This document shows, piece after piece, positions 50,780-59,273 of a DNA stretch of 64,000 bases (its first letter is position 1; each line of letters begins with the position of its first letter). The notes beneath the pieces are model-generated. The model was not told where the DNA came from and did no database searches. It saw only the letters and a program-made list of their open reading frames with translations. A program made the translations under genes and the position numbers. The stretch comes from FEN-680 sp036845225 (lineage in GTDB: Bacteria; Actinomycetota; Geothermincolia; Fen-727; Anoxymicrobiaceae): NCBI GenBank assembly GCA_036845225.1, contig DAIUEJ010000004.1:1-64000 (forward strand), in the 5' to 3' direction.

Positions 50780-52186
50780 CTAGACTCCTTCCAGTAGCTG
50801 GTCCGGGTTGAGGAGGCCCTTCGGGTCGACCGTCCTCTTGAACAGCTTGATCATGTTGACGTAGGAGGGGTCCATCTCCGAGTAGAGCATCTCGGCGACC
50901 TTGCCCCGCGGCCTGTCGATGAAGGCCTTGGCCTCGATGAGCGACCGGTACGCTTTGAGGTATGCGCTCTCGACGGCGAGAGCCGTCTTCTCGTCCTTCG
51001 GATCGAAGTAGAGGTCGGCCTCGCAGTAGGCAGACGCGCCGAAGTAGATCGGGACCACGACTTTGCCGACGTCCTCGGTTTTGAGGCCCGCGCCGGAGGC
51101 CGCCTCGTCGATCGCGGCAAAAGTATCGGGCACGTTCTTGAAATAGTTGTAGCAGTTGATGTCGCGCGTGCGGCCCTTGAAGTAATCGCGGTCGTAGATG
51201 TTCCACGGCGCGGAGAGAGCTTTCTCGCACATCTCGGGGACCTGGCCCTTGAGCGCCTTGCCCCCGAGGTCCTTGGCCGCCTCCTTGATGTAGCGCTCCC
51301 AGAGGTCTACCAGGTCCTTGTAGTGCTCCATGGTGAACACCACGGTCCACGGGTTGAGCTTCTTCTTGATGCCGGCGACGGCGCCGGCGTCCCCGTCCGC
51401 CAGTATGACCGACAGGTAACGCTCGTTCGCGGCCAGCGACTCGAAGCACCACTCAGCGCGGCTCACCTTGTAGAGGAGGTCTTTCGCCGGGCCGATCTCG
51501 TCGAAGCCGAAGGCGACGAGCCTGCGCTCCTCGCGGTTCGGATAGGTATAGACCAGTCCGTAGTAGGGGATGCCGAAGATGTCCTCGCTCGCCCCGAAGA
51601 ACGGGGAGAACTGCGGCCCCTGGTCCTCACGGAAGTCCGCGTGGCCCTCGTCCGTGAGCTGCTGCGAACCCGACACCCACAATTGTCCGTCGGCCATCAT
51701 GGCGTGGAAGACGGAGATGTGGGGGTGGCGGTAGCCGCCTTCCCCCGAGAGCACGTCGCGGTCCATATACGACCGGAGGATCGAAGGGGAGGTGCCTGCG
51801 ATGGGGTAGAGCACCCGCTGGTTGGTCTTCGCGAGCTCGGCGGCGAGCTTCTCAAATGTGACGCCCGCGTACACGTTGGCAGTCAGGTTGCGGACGTCGA
51901 CCTTCTTTATCTGGTCCATCCCCGAAAGGTCGACCAGGATTCCTTTCTTTCCCGAGAGGTTGCCCCCGTCGGTCTTCCTCTTGACCGAGAAAAGGGGCAC
52001 CTCGTTCTCGTACGAGAACGCGGCCACGTCGGACAGGTGGTCCACGGACTGCGGCATCACAACAGTGAGGTCCGCGCCGTCAAGCGGCTCAGGGAAGTAT
52101 GAGGAGAGCACGCCCGAACCGGTACGGACGTTCTTCTCTCCGAGCAATCTCTTCAGCTCTTTTGCGGCGCTTCCGTTGCCGTTCAT
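50780..52186 (-). CDS. FAD-linked oxidase-like protein with degenerate flavin loop (GlcD/GlcE-like)
   Basis: 468 residues. The order of PCMH-type strands is recognisable (ADLTVVMPQSVDHLSDVAAFSYENEVPLF, ILVDLSGMDQIKKVDVRNLTANVYAGVTFEKLAAEL), and the C-terminus reads DPKGLLNPDQLLEGV. The usual PxGxGTS flavin loop is replaced by VKRKTDGGNLSG, and the second glycine-rich loop is also altered, so FAD may be bound weakly or not at all. The protein may be structural, like GlcE. It follows the SCP2 gene and precedes the Fe-S protein by 3 bp. Confidence 0.8.
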   Translation of the reverse strand: MNGNGSAAKELKRLLGEKNVRTGSGVLSSYFPEPLDGADLTVVMPQSVDHLSDVAAFSYENEVPLFSVKRKTDGGNLSGKKGILVDLSGMDQIKKVDVRNLTANVYAGVTFEKLAAELAKTNQRVLYPIAGTSPSILRSYMDRDVLSGEGGYRHPHISVFHAMMADGQLWVSGSQQLTDEGHADFREDQGPQFSPFFGASEDIFGIPYYGLVYTYPNREERRLVAFGFDEIGPAKDLLYKVSRAEWCFESLAANERYLSVILADGDAGAVAGIKKKLNPWTVVFTMEHYKDLVDLWERYIKEAAKDLGGKALKGQVPEMCEKALSAPWNIYDRDYFKGRTRDINCYNYFKNVPDTFAAIDEAASGAGLKTEDVGKVVVPIYFGASAYCEADLYFDPKDEKTALAVESAYLKAYRSLIEAKAFIDRPRGKVAEMLYSEMDPSYVNMIKLFKRTVDPKGLLNPDQLLEGV

Positions 52187-52231
52187 AAGCTCCTCCAGGT
52201 CGTAGTGGTCAAGCCTCCCGCCGGGGGTGGC

Positions 52232-52651
52232 TCAACTGACGTCGATTATCGATTCGAGGCCTTTTTCCTTGAGGATCTCGGGATATATCTTGAACGCGGG
52301 CTTGATGACGGGGAGCAGCTTGAGCATCTTGGGGACCGAGCCCTCGGACTCGATCTCGCCGCTCGTAAGCGCCTTGATGAGGTTGAGCTTGCCCAGCCAG
52401 AACTTGTGGGCGGTATCGGTCGACATGGTGAGGGTGGCGTCGGCGTTGCGCCCCTCCTGCACGCCGGGAAGCAGAAGCATCTCGTCGCCGGAGCAGTCCA
52501 CCCAGACCTCACCCTGCGGGTCGCTGTAGACGAAGTGGACCACCAGCTTGGACGCAAGGGCCTTTTCTTTGATGGACGGGTCTTCGGCCAGTCTCTCAAA
52601 AAGCTCGCCGAGGGAATCGTAGAACGGCTGGATGTCACTGAAGTACGGCAT
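52232..52651 (-). CDS. SCP2 sterol-carrier-like lipid-binding protein
   Basis: 139 residues from ATG 52651, with AAAGGAG about nine bases upstream; the frame extends to 52738. LFERLAEDPSIKEKALASKLVVHFVYSDPQGEVWVDCSGDEM, ADATLTMSTDTAHKFWLGKLNLIKALTSGEIESEG and KMLKLLPVIKPAF follow the SCP2 fold, a soluble cup for fatty acyl, isoprenoid or sterol-like ligands. It is the first gene of the minus-strand flavoenzyme run and has its own promoter-like sequence. This makes a hydrophobic substrate for the locus likely. Confidence 0.85.
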   Translation of the reverse strand: MPYFSDIQPFYDSLGELFERLAEDPSIKEKALASKLVVHFVYSDPQGEVWVDCSGDEMLLLPGVQEGRNADATLTMSTDTAHKFWLGKLNLIKALTSGEIESEGSVPKMLKLLPVIKPAFKIYPEILKEKGLESIIDVS

Positions 52652-52750
52652 TCCTGCGTCTCCTTTCGTTACAACCTTGCGGCCGGTACCAAAGTAAAAT
52701 TGGAGCGCATTCAGCTCGGCGCAGCTAAGGCGACCCATTCAGCGTCCATT

Positions 52751-52780
52751 ATTATTAGTTCACCAGAGTGGAACTGTCAA
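52751..52780 (-). promoter_or_regulatory. Promoter of the SCP2/flavoenzyme operon
   Basis: On the minus strand TTGACA (52780-52775), an 18-bp spacer and AATAAT (52756-52751) precede the SCP2 gene, predicting a 5' leader of about 90 bases. The region between the divergent genes (52652-52897, 246 bp) is AT-rich and holds no other gene. Confidence 0.6.
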
Positions 52781-52786
52781 TTGACT

Positions 52787-52798
52787 ATACAGTGCAGT
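52787..52798. promoter_or_regulatory. 12-bp motif shared with the 27.2 kb promoter region
   Basis: ATACAGTGCAGT is the same as at 27246-27257 and is followed by TATACT-like sequence. It lies between the divergent flavoenzyme operons, so a common regulator could bind both loci. This is a weak inference from two sites. Confidence 0.3.
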
Positions 52799-52897
52799 TA
52801 TACTATCAGTTAATCTGGAAGCGGGTCCGCAGGGTAGTGTTCACTAACCCCGCCGCGGACGCGGGCGCACCGGACGAGCACGAGGAGAGGTGGCGGA

Positions 52898-53974
52898 ATG
52901 GCTGAGAACATCGTTGTGGGCGCCGGGCTCGGAGGCCTGGTCGCCGCGATCAACCTGGCCCGCGAAGGCCGCGACGTGCTGGTCCTGGATAAAGAGACCA
53001 GGGTCGGCGGCTCTCCCCACTTCCATCCTTCGCCCGAGGGCACACCCATTCATCTGGAGGGCCTCAAGAGGTACACGGGCATCGACCTCAGCCCCGACGT
53101 CGCCGCGCCGGCCGTCGTTCCGTTCCAGGTGGGCCAGACGGTGGCTTACGGTGAGTTGATCCCGGTGGACATGGACGCCATCTCGTCTTTCATGATCGAG
53201 CGGGGGCCGCGGTCCACCTCTCTCGACACCTATCTGTATAACATTGCGGTGGACGCCGGGGTCTCCTTCGAGTTCAACCACGCCATCATGTCGAACGACG
53301 ACGTGGCCCAGCTTCCCCCCGATACCATCTTCTCGACGGGGCTTTACTTTGAGGCGTTCGACGCGCTCCGGGTCCCGTACCTGACCTCTTTCCACTTCGT
53401 GGCGCGGCAGATGATAGATGACACCGAGAGCAACCACGTGACCGTTTACCACGGCGAGTTCACGCGCGACTATTCCTACACCGCATCGGTCAACGGCATC
53501 CAGCTCGCGCACGTGTTCCAGCGGCGGCCGATAGGGAAGGACACGCTGGAGGCTTTCAAAGAGCAGGTCTACGCCTCGGAAGGGATCGAGTTCAAGAGCT
53601 GGGACCATTTCACCTTCCCGGTGCCCGCGGCGTCGGTCCACAACCCGCGCCTGTTCGCGGGCGACAAGATCCTGGCGGGCACGCTGTCCGGATGCATGGA
53701 GTCATACATGTTCTTCGGGATGCTGGGGGCCCTGGTGTCGGGGAAGATCGCGGCCATGGCTCTCACCGACAAAGCCCGCGCCCTTGAGGAGTTCAAGCTC
53801 GCGACTTCGTCGTTCTCCTCGGCGTACATCGCCAAGAAGATGACCAACCTCGCGCCACACGCGCTGCAGAAGAGAGCGCTGCCTTTCGCTTTCCGGCACG
53901 CGTTCGATTTCCCGTTCGCGGCCGAGGTCGTCAAGGGCGCGATGCCGGGCTGGAAGAACATCACCCGAGACTAA
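52898..53974 (+). CDS. Short FAD-binding oxidoreductase, paralogue 3 of 3
   Basis: 358 residues. The SD is GGAGAGG before the ATG. The FAD motif is NIVVGAGLGGLVAAINLAREGRDVLVLDKETRVGG. Blocks shared with paralogues at 45451 and 46588 are IERGPRSTSLDTYL, LPPDTIFSTGL, NPRLFAGDKILAGTLSG and FFGMLGALVSGKIAAMA. It is closest to the protein at 45451. It is transcribed away from the SCP2 operon and is followed by a desaturase-like gene, repeating the pairing of short FAD protein and CrtI-like protein found in the other arm. Confidence 0.82.
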   Translation: MAENIVVGAGLGGLVAAINLAREGRDVLVLDKETRVGGSPHFHPSPEGTPIHLEGLKRYTGIDLSPDVAAPAVVPFQVGQTVAYGELIPVDMDAISSFMIERGPRSTSLDTYLYNIAVDAGVSFEFNHAIMSNDDVAQLPPDTIFSTGLYFEAFDALRVPYLTSFHFVARQMIDDTESNHVTVYHGEFTRDYSYTASVNGIQLAHVFQRRPIGKDTLEAFKEQVYASEGIEFKSWDHFTFPVPAASVHNPRLFAGDKILAGTLSGCMESYMFFGMLGALVSGKIAAMALTDKARALEEFKLATSSFSSAYIAKKMTNLAPHALQKRALPFAFRHAFDFPFAAEVVKGAMPGWKNITRD

Positions 53975-53981
53975 ACTTTCT

Positions 53982-54019
53982 GGGGTCTGACCCTAAAAAG
54001 TCTAACGGGGCCTGGCCCC
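53982..54019. repeat. Short palindromic intergenic sequence
   Basis: GGGGTCTGACCC followed by GGGGCCTGGCCCC lies between the short FAD gene and the desaturase-like gene. It resembles, but does not match, the family 2 arms (GGGGTCAGGCACC). It may be a decayed copy. Confidence 0.35.
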
Positions 54020-54038
54020 CGATATCTAAGGAGGATGG

Positions 54039-55490
54039 ATGAAGAAGGTTGTGGTAATCGGCAGCGGCCCAGGTGGCAGCAGCAGCGCCGCGCTCCTGGC
54101 GAGCCGGGGTTTTGACGTCACACTTCTCGAGCAGAACGACTTCATCGGCGGCAAGTGCTCCACCTACGAGGAGAACGGCTTCAAAGTCGACACCGGCATC
54201 CACATGTTCGCCACTGGGCCGTCGGGACCGCACGGGCAGGCCGCGCGCGAGCTGGGCATCGCGCAGCCGTGGATGATGCGCGACCCGAGCGAGACGATGG
54301 TCATGAACGACAAGGGCTTCTTCTACCTCCATCAGAAAGTCGCGAGCCCTGCCGCCCTCAAAGAGCTCGCGATGGCGCAGGTGACCGGCAAGCAGAAAGT
54401 CGACGTGTTGAACACGCTGCGACGCTCGTTCAAGAGCTTCGGCTTCCCCGGGGTGCTCCGCGAGCTGTCCGGCGTCGCGAGAGCGCTGCCCGGCATAGTG
54501 TCGAAATACGACGACGTCACGGTCCGAGATTTTCTCCACTTGTTCACCGACGACGAGGGCATACACCGGGCGATGAACTGCCTGTCCATGCTCCTGCTGG
54601 TGGACCCTTACGACAAGGCGTCGGCCGGCGAGTTCATCTATGTGGTCTCGGGGATCTTCCGATGCGGCACGCTCGGGGTCCCGAAGGGAGGCGCCATCGG
54701 GGTGCCACGCTCTTTCATGCGCGCGTTCAAGCGCGACGGCGGCCGGCTCATTCTCGGCGTGGCCGCCAGAGAGATCACGGTGGAGGACGATAAAGTCACC
54801 GGCGTGCTCGGTTCCGACGGCGAGCACTATCCCGCCGACGTGGTGGTCTCGAACGCCGGCCTCAAGCAGACGGTGAGGCTCGCAGGCGAAGCCAACTTCC
54901 CCGACGAATATACCGACTACGTAGACTCCCTCGAGCTCTCGTACTCCTGGATCGCGAGCAAGCTTTTCTGCGACAGCAGGGTGGTGGACCTGAAGGCCCC
55001 GTCGTTCTTCCCCATCCCTGAGATAGACCCCGACACGATCTTCTCTTACTGCGACGAGCCGGAGGGCCTGCCCGATGACCCGTTCATCTTCGGCCCCATC
55101 CCGACCGAGTGGGACGAGACGCTCGCGCCACCAGGGCACCAGTTGATCATGATCGGAGTCGCCACCTCCAACAACGTGGACCAGGAGGAGCGCAGCCAGA
55201 AGATGCTGGACATCGCGGAGCAGAAGTATTTCAGCTTCTTCCCCGACGCGGAGCGGCACATAACCGCCAGGAGCAGGATCACCAACAAGGACACCAACCG
55301 CATCACCCGCAAGGGCACCGGGGAGTGCATCGGGCTCGCTCAGATACCGGGGCAGGTCGGCGCCTCCAAGCCTCACCCGAAGATGCCCGTGGAGGGCCTC
55401 TGGGCCGTGGGGTGTGACGCGGGGGCGCGCGGCGTGGGCACCGAGCAGGGGACCGCCTCCGGGATGCTCGTCGCGAGCCTGATCAGCTGA
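54039..55490 (+). CDS. Phytoene-desaturase-like FAD oxidoreductase
   Basis: 483 residues. The ATG has TAAGGAGG five bases upstream. MKKVVVIGSGPGGSSSAALLASRGFDVTLLEQNDFIGGKCSTYEENGFKVDTGIHMF is the CrtI-type FAD start, and LWAVGCDAGARGVGTEQGTASGM is the C-terminal FAD motif. The middle (GIFRCGTLGVPKGGAIGVPRSFMRAFKRDGG) matches the part of CrtI/RetSat proteins near the substrate channel. It follows the short FAD paralogue and ends 9 bp before the methyltransferase gene. Confidence 0.86.
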   Translation: MKKVVVIGSGPGGSSSAALLASRGFDVTLLEQNDFIGGKCSTYEENGFKVDTGIHMFATGPSGPHGQAARELGIAQPWMMRDPSETMVMNDKGFFYLHQKVASPAALKELAMAQVTGKQKVDVLNTLRRSFKSFGFPGVLRELSGVARALPGIVSKYDDVTVRDFLHLFTDDEGIHRAMNCLSMLLLVDPYDKASAGEFIYVVSGIFRCGTLGVPKGGAIGVPRSFMRAFKRDGGRLILGVAAREITVEDDKVTGVLGSDGEHYPADVVVSNAGLKQTVRLAGEANFPDEYTDYVDSLELSYSWIASKLFCDSRVVDLKAPSFFPIPEIDPDTIFSYCDEPEGLPDDPFIFGPIPTEWDETLAPPGHQLIMIGVATSNNVDQEERSQKMLDIAEQKYFSFFPDAERHITARSRITNKDTNRITRKGTGECIGLAQIPGQVGASKPHPKMPVEGLWAVGCDAGARGVGTEQGTASGMLVASLIS

Positions 55491-55499
55491 AGGCGCAAG

Positions 55500-56345
55500 A
55501 TGGATGCCTGTGAGGACCGGGGTGGCTGGGCCGGCTGGCTGTCCGAGGTCGAGAAGTCACTCGGGGCGGGTTCCGCGGCCTGGCTGGGCCGCATAGCCGC
55601 CGGAGTGATCGACCGCGCCCGCCTGCGGCCGGGCGAGGCCGTCGCCGACCTGGGTGCCGGCACCGGGCTGCTGACGCTCGCGGCGGCCAGGGTCGTCGGG
55701 CGGTCAGGAAGGGTATTCGCGGTCGACGCGAGTGAGTCATGCCTGAAGGCCCTGCGCGAGTCGGCGAGCCGGGCCGGCCTCGAGAACATCGTCACGCTTG
55801 CCGCTCTCCTGGAGGCGCTTCCCATCGATCCATCGACTTGCGACGCGGTCGTCTGCCGCTCGGCGCTCGCCTACTCGACCGGACTGTCAAAGGCGGTTGG
55901 CGAGATCTCGCGGGTGCTTGCCGCAGGCGGACGCTTTTCGGTGTTTGAGCCGTTGCTGGCCGAGACCGGATTCCAGACCGGCGGGAGCCTCGGTGAGCAC
56001 GAGCCTGAGTTCGAAGCGATGCAACGAACCCTGCGTGAGGCGAGGGCGTCCTATTCTCTGGACAGGGCGATGCTCAGAGGCGCCTTCGAGGACGCCGGAT
56101 TGACGGATTTCATGTCGCTTCCAATGCGTTTTCCGGTTAACATGAGTGGCAGAGGTGAGGAAGACATCCTTGGTGATTTTCTCCGGGACCTACCGGGCGA
56201 GCTCGCCGCTTCACATGTCTTGAAGACCGCGATGGACGAAGACCGAATGATGGATGCAGCCAGGGCGTTCGCCCGGGCGGCTGCCGCCGGCAGGGTAAAG
56301 GGTTGGGTTTGGTGCATGTTCCTGTGGGGCGCCGCGCCGGCCTGA
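55500..56345 (+). CDS. Class I SAM-dependent methyltransferase
   Basis: 281 residues. Motif I is EAVADLGAGTGLLTLAAARVV, the SAM-binding acid is in VFAVDASESCLKAL, and motif IV is CDAVVCRSALAY. This is the UbiE/methyltransferase-11 type, which methylates quinones, isoprenoids, sterols and other small molecules. It lies directly behind the desaturase-like gene and may belong to the same pathway. The C-terminal ~100 residues are variable and probably bind the substrate. Confidence 0.85.
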   Translation: MDACEDRGGWAGWLSEVEKSLGAGSAAWLGRIAAGVIDRARLRPGEAVADLGAGTGLLTLAAARVVGRSGRVFAVDASESCLKALRESASRAGLENIVTLAALLEALPIDPSTCDAVVCRSALAYSTGLSKAVGEISRVLAAGGRFSVFEPLLAETGFQTGGSLGEHEPEFEAMQRTLREARASYSLDRAMLRGAFEDAGLTDFMSLPMRFPVNMSGRGEEDILGDFLRDLPGELAASHVLKTAMDEDRMMDAARAFARAAAAGRVKGWVWCMFLWGAAPA

Positions 56346-56364
56346 GAAGAAGGGTTTGTAGTCG

Positions 56365-59220
56365 ATGAAACGGTTCAGCCCGAACGCAGCGGGGGCGCTC
56401 GCCATAGTCCTCGCGATCATCATCATCCTCGCGCTTGCGCCGCTTTCCTTTGCCGGCGCAACGGGAGCGATAGGCGCGCCCCAGGCGAGGGAGGCGGCGG
56501 CAAAGCTTGTGAGCAGGGTCGCCGCGGCCGCCGGGCAGCCCGGCGGCATGCTCTCCTGGAGGGGTGCCGCAGTCGGTGCCCCCCTTCTCGTCGAGCAGCT
56601 CGACGGCACCCCGTCGGAGTACCTCGTCCCGGTGCAGGACGCCCGTGGCAAGACCATCTCCACCATCGCTGTAGGCGCGCAGCGCGGGGACTGGCACTGG
56701 TACGGCAACTACTACCTCGACAAGTTTCCCCTGGTGTCGGCCGGCGAGGCGTCGGTCAAGGCGAGGGGGCTCCTGAGCGAGAAGCGATACAGCGCCTCCG
56801 CGCTGCCGGCTCCCGTCGCGAAGATCGCTCCTGACAAGACCATCTACTGGGTGTTCGAGCCCGAGGGGTCGCAGGCCAGCGAGCTGTACACCCCGGTGTT
56901 CACGAGCGGCGGCCCATCGAGCAACCTCGAGGGCAAGCCGTGGGAGAAGGCGGCGCCCGCTCAGCCCGAGCCCGCAGCCTTGAAGGCGCTGGAGGCGGCG
57001 CCGGCGCAGGGCGGCGGACCGGAAGCCCCTGTCCGCGCACCGTCGGCTGGCGGCGCGCCGGCCGCGTATGACATCGGCGGCGTCCCTTATCACAAGCAGT
57101 TGACCGACTACTGGTGCGGCCCCGCTTCGCTCGAGATGGTGATGGACTACTTCGGCCCCGACGTAGCCCAGGCCGAGATCGCGAGCGTCGCGAACTCGGG
57201 AGCGAGCTACGGCGTGTACAACGACGAGCTCGCCAGGGCCGTGCAGTTCTCCGGCGAGAGCTCTTCCATCCAGGACCCCTCGATGCACGGTTACTCCGGC
57301 CGCGGGCTCGGGTACGGGATGGCTTACCAGTACTGGGAGAACAACTCGGCGTACTTCGACCGCAGGTACAGCGACCTCAAGTCGCTGGTCTCCCAGAACA
57401 TACCGGTGCTGGTGCTGACTTATTACTGGAACCCGCCGTCATCGGGTCACTTCAGGGTTGTGAAGGGCTACAACGACAACCTCGGCGTGTTCATTGTCCA
57501 CGACCCGTGGTACAGCGGCGCGCCTTCCGGGCCCGACGTAAACTTCAACCAGACGCAGTTCGTCGATACGCTGTGGCCTTACTCGGGCAGGTGGGGCATG
57601 GTCGCGACGCCATGGATGGTGAGCGTGCGCAAGCCTTACAGCGTGACCGCGGGCCAGACGTTCTCGGTGAGCGCCGACGTGTCGTACGTCGGCCCGTCGC
57701 CTCTTTCCGGGCAGTACGGCACCCATGACGCCACGGCGATACTTGAGGCTTCCTCTTCGGGCTACCAGATCATGTCCGGCCCGGCCAGCACGCCCGTGAC
57801 AGGCGTCGGCTCCACGGGCAGCACGGGAACGGCGAGCTGGACCGTCAAGGCACTCCAGACGCGTAGGACCGATGACATCCAGGTCACCGCTGAGGGGCAC
57901 GTATCAGGGAGCACGCGCGATTACACTTCATACAACGACCTCATCGGGGGGGTCGGCTCGGCCGCGCCGCCCCCGGGTCCCACCTCACGGGCCTGGGGAC
58001 ACGATTCAGTCGGCGTCGCCAGCCCGTCGGCTACCTGGTATCTCGCTGAGGGTTGCACCGACGGCGGCTTCGAGACCTGGGTGCTGGTCCAGAACCCGGA
58101 TGCCTCCCACGCGGCGGACGTCCAGTTGACTTTCCAGACGCCTGCCGGCAAGAGGGCCGGACCGGCGGTCTCGATACCGCCCAGCTCCCGGATGACCTTC
58201 AACGTGGCCGACTGGGTCCCCAACGAGTACAACGTGTCGACCACGGTGACCTCGAACTACCCCGTGGTCGCGGAGAGGGCGGTGTACGCCTACAACAGGA
58301 CGGTGGGGACAGACTCCGTCGGTGTGCGCAGCGCACTCGACAAGTGGTACCTCGCGGAAGGCAGCACAGGGGGCGGGATGGAGACGTGGGTGCTGGTCCA
58401 GAACCCGTCCTCCGACCTCGCCCACGTGACCTTGAACTTCCAGACCTCTCACGGGCCGGTCCAGGGCCCGTCCGTCAGCGTGCTTCCGAACTCGCGCATG
58501 ACGTTCAACGTTGGCGACTACGTGCCGAACGAGTGGTCCGTCTCCACGGTGGTCTCATCGAGCAAACCCGTGGTCGCCGAACGTTCGATGTACGGGAACA
58601 ACAGGGCGTGGGGCACCGACTCGATAGGCGCCTCCAGCCCGTCGGCGGTCTGGTATCTCGCCGAGGGCTGCACCGGCGGCGGCTTCGAGACGTGGGTGCT
58701 GGTGCAGAACCCCAATCCGGCCGCCGCGCGAGTCACGCTCACCTACATGACAGAGAACGGGCAGGTTAACGGCCCGACGGTGAACATACCCGCGAACTCC
58801 AGGCAGACTCTCTACGCCGCGGACACGGTGCCGTCCGACTGGTCGGTGTCGACCAAGGTCACCTCGGACATCCCGGTGATTGCCGAGCGGTCGATGTACG
58901 GCAACAACCGAAGCTGGGGCACTGACTCGATAGGTGTCACCGAAGCCAACAACGTCTGGTACCTCGCCGAAGGGTGCACCAACACCGGCTTCGAGAGCTG
59001 GGTGCTTGTCCAGAACCCCAACGACCAGAACACGCGCGTGACCCTGACCTACATGACTCCGGCGGGACCGGTCGCAGGCCCTTCGGAGACTCTGCCTCCG
59101 CACAGCCGGAAGACCTACAACGTCGCCGACACCGTCCCGTGGGAGTGGCAGGTGTCGACAAAGGTAGTGGGCGACCGGCCGATAATCGCGGAGAGGTCGA
59201 TGTACGGCGACCGCAAGTAG
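56365..59220 (+). CDS. Secreted C39-like peptidase with four ~102-residue repeats
   Basis: 951 residues. A signal peptide or membrane anchor (~10-32) is followed by a PepSY-like or linker region, a Pro/Ala-rich linker (~190-235), and a papain-fold C39-like domain with YWCGPASLEMVMDYF (Cys ~251), GHFRVVKGYND (His ~362) and VHDPWYSG (Asp). A beta domain follows, then four repeats beginning TWYLAEGCTDGGFETW, KWYLAEGSTGGGMETW, VWYLAEGCTGGGFETW and VWYLAEGCTNTGFESW, with a 306-309-bp period. Related repeats occur in the DUF362 protein at 30542. It is likely a surface or secreted peptidase. Confidence 0.85.
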   Translation: MKRFSPNAAGALAIVLAIIIILALAPLSFAGATGAIGAPQAREAAAKLVSRVAAAAGQPGGMLSWRGAAVGAPLLVEQLDGTPSEYLVPVQDARGKTISTIAVGAQRGDWHWYGNYYLDKFPLVSAGEASVKARGLLSEKRYSASALPAPVAKIAPDKTIYWVFEPEGSQASELYTPVFTSGGPSSNLEGKPWEKAAPAQPEPAALKALEAAPAQGGGPEAPVRAPSAGGAPAAYDIGGVPYHKQLTDYWCGPASLEMVMDYFGPDVAQAEIASVANSGASYGVYNDELARAVQFSGESSSIQDPSMHGYSGRGLGYGMAYQYWENNSAYFDRRYSDLKSLVSQNIPVLVLTYYWNPPSSGHFRVVKGYNDNLGVFIVHDPWYSGAPSGPDVNFNQTQFVDTLWPYSGRWGMVATPWMVSVRKPYSVTAGQTFSVSADVSYVGPSPLSGQYGTHDATAILEASSSGYQIMSGPASTPVTGVGSTGSTGTASWTVKALQTRRTDDIQVTAEGHVSGSTRDYTSYNDLIGGVGSAAPPPGPTSRAWGHDSVGVASPSATWYLAEGCTDGGFETWVLVQNPDASHAADVQLTFQTPAGKRAGPAVSIPPSSRMTFNVADWVPNEYNVSTTVTSNYPVVAERAVYAYNRTVGTDSVGVRSALDKWYLAEGSTGGGMETWVLVQNPSSDLAHVTLNFQTSHGPVQGPSVSVLPNSRMTFNVGDYVPNEWSVSTVVSSSKPVVAERSMYGNNRAWGTDSIGASSPSAVWYLAEGCTGGGFETWVLVQNPNPAAARVTLTYMTENGQVNGPTVNIPANSRQTLYAADTVPSDWSVSTKVTSDIPVIAERSMYGNNRSWGTDSIGVTEANNVWYLAEGCTNTGFESWVLVQNPNDQNTRVTLTYMTPAGPVAGPSETLPPHSRKTYNVADTVPWEWQVSTKVVGDRPIIAERSMYGDRK

Positions 59221-59273
59221 GCTGGTGAGTGTGCCCGGGATCGGGTCAGAACCGGCGGGTTCGGACGGCCGGG

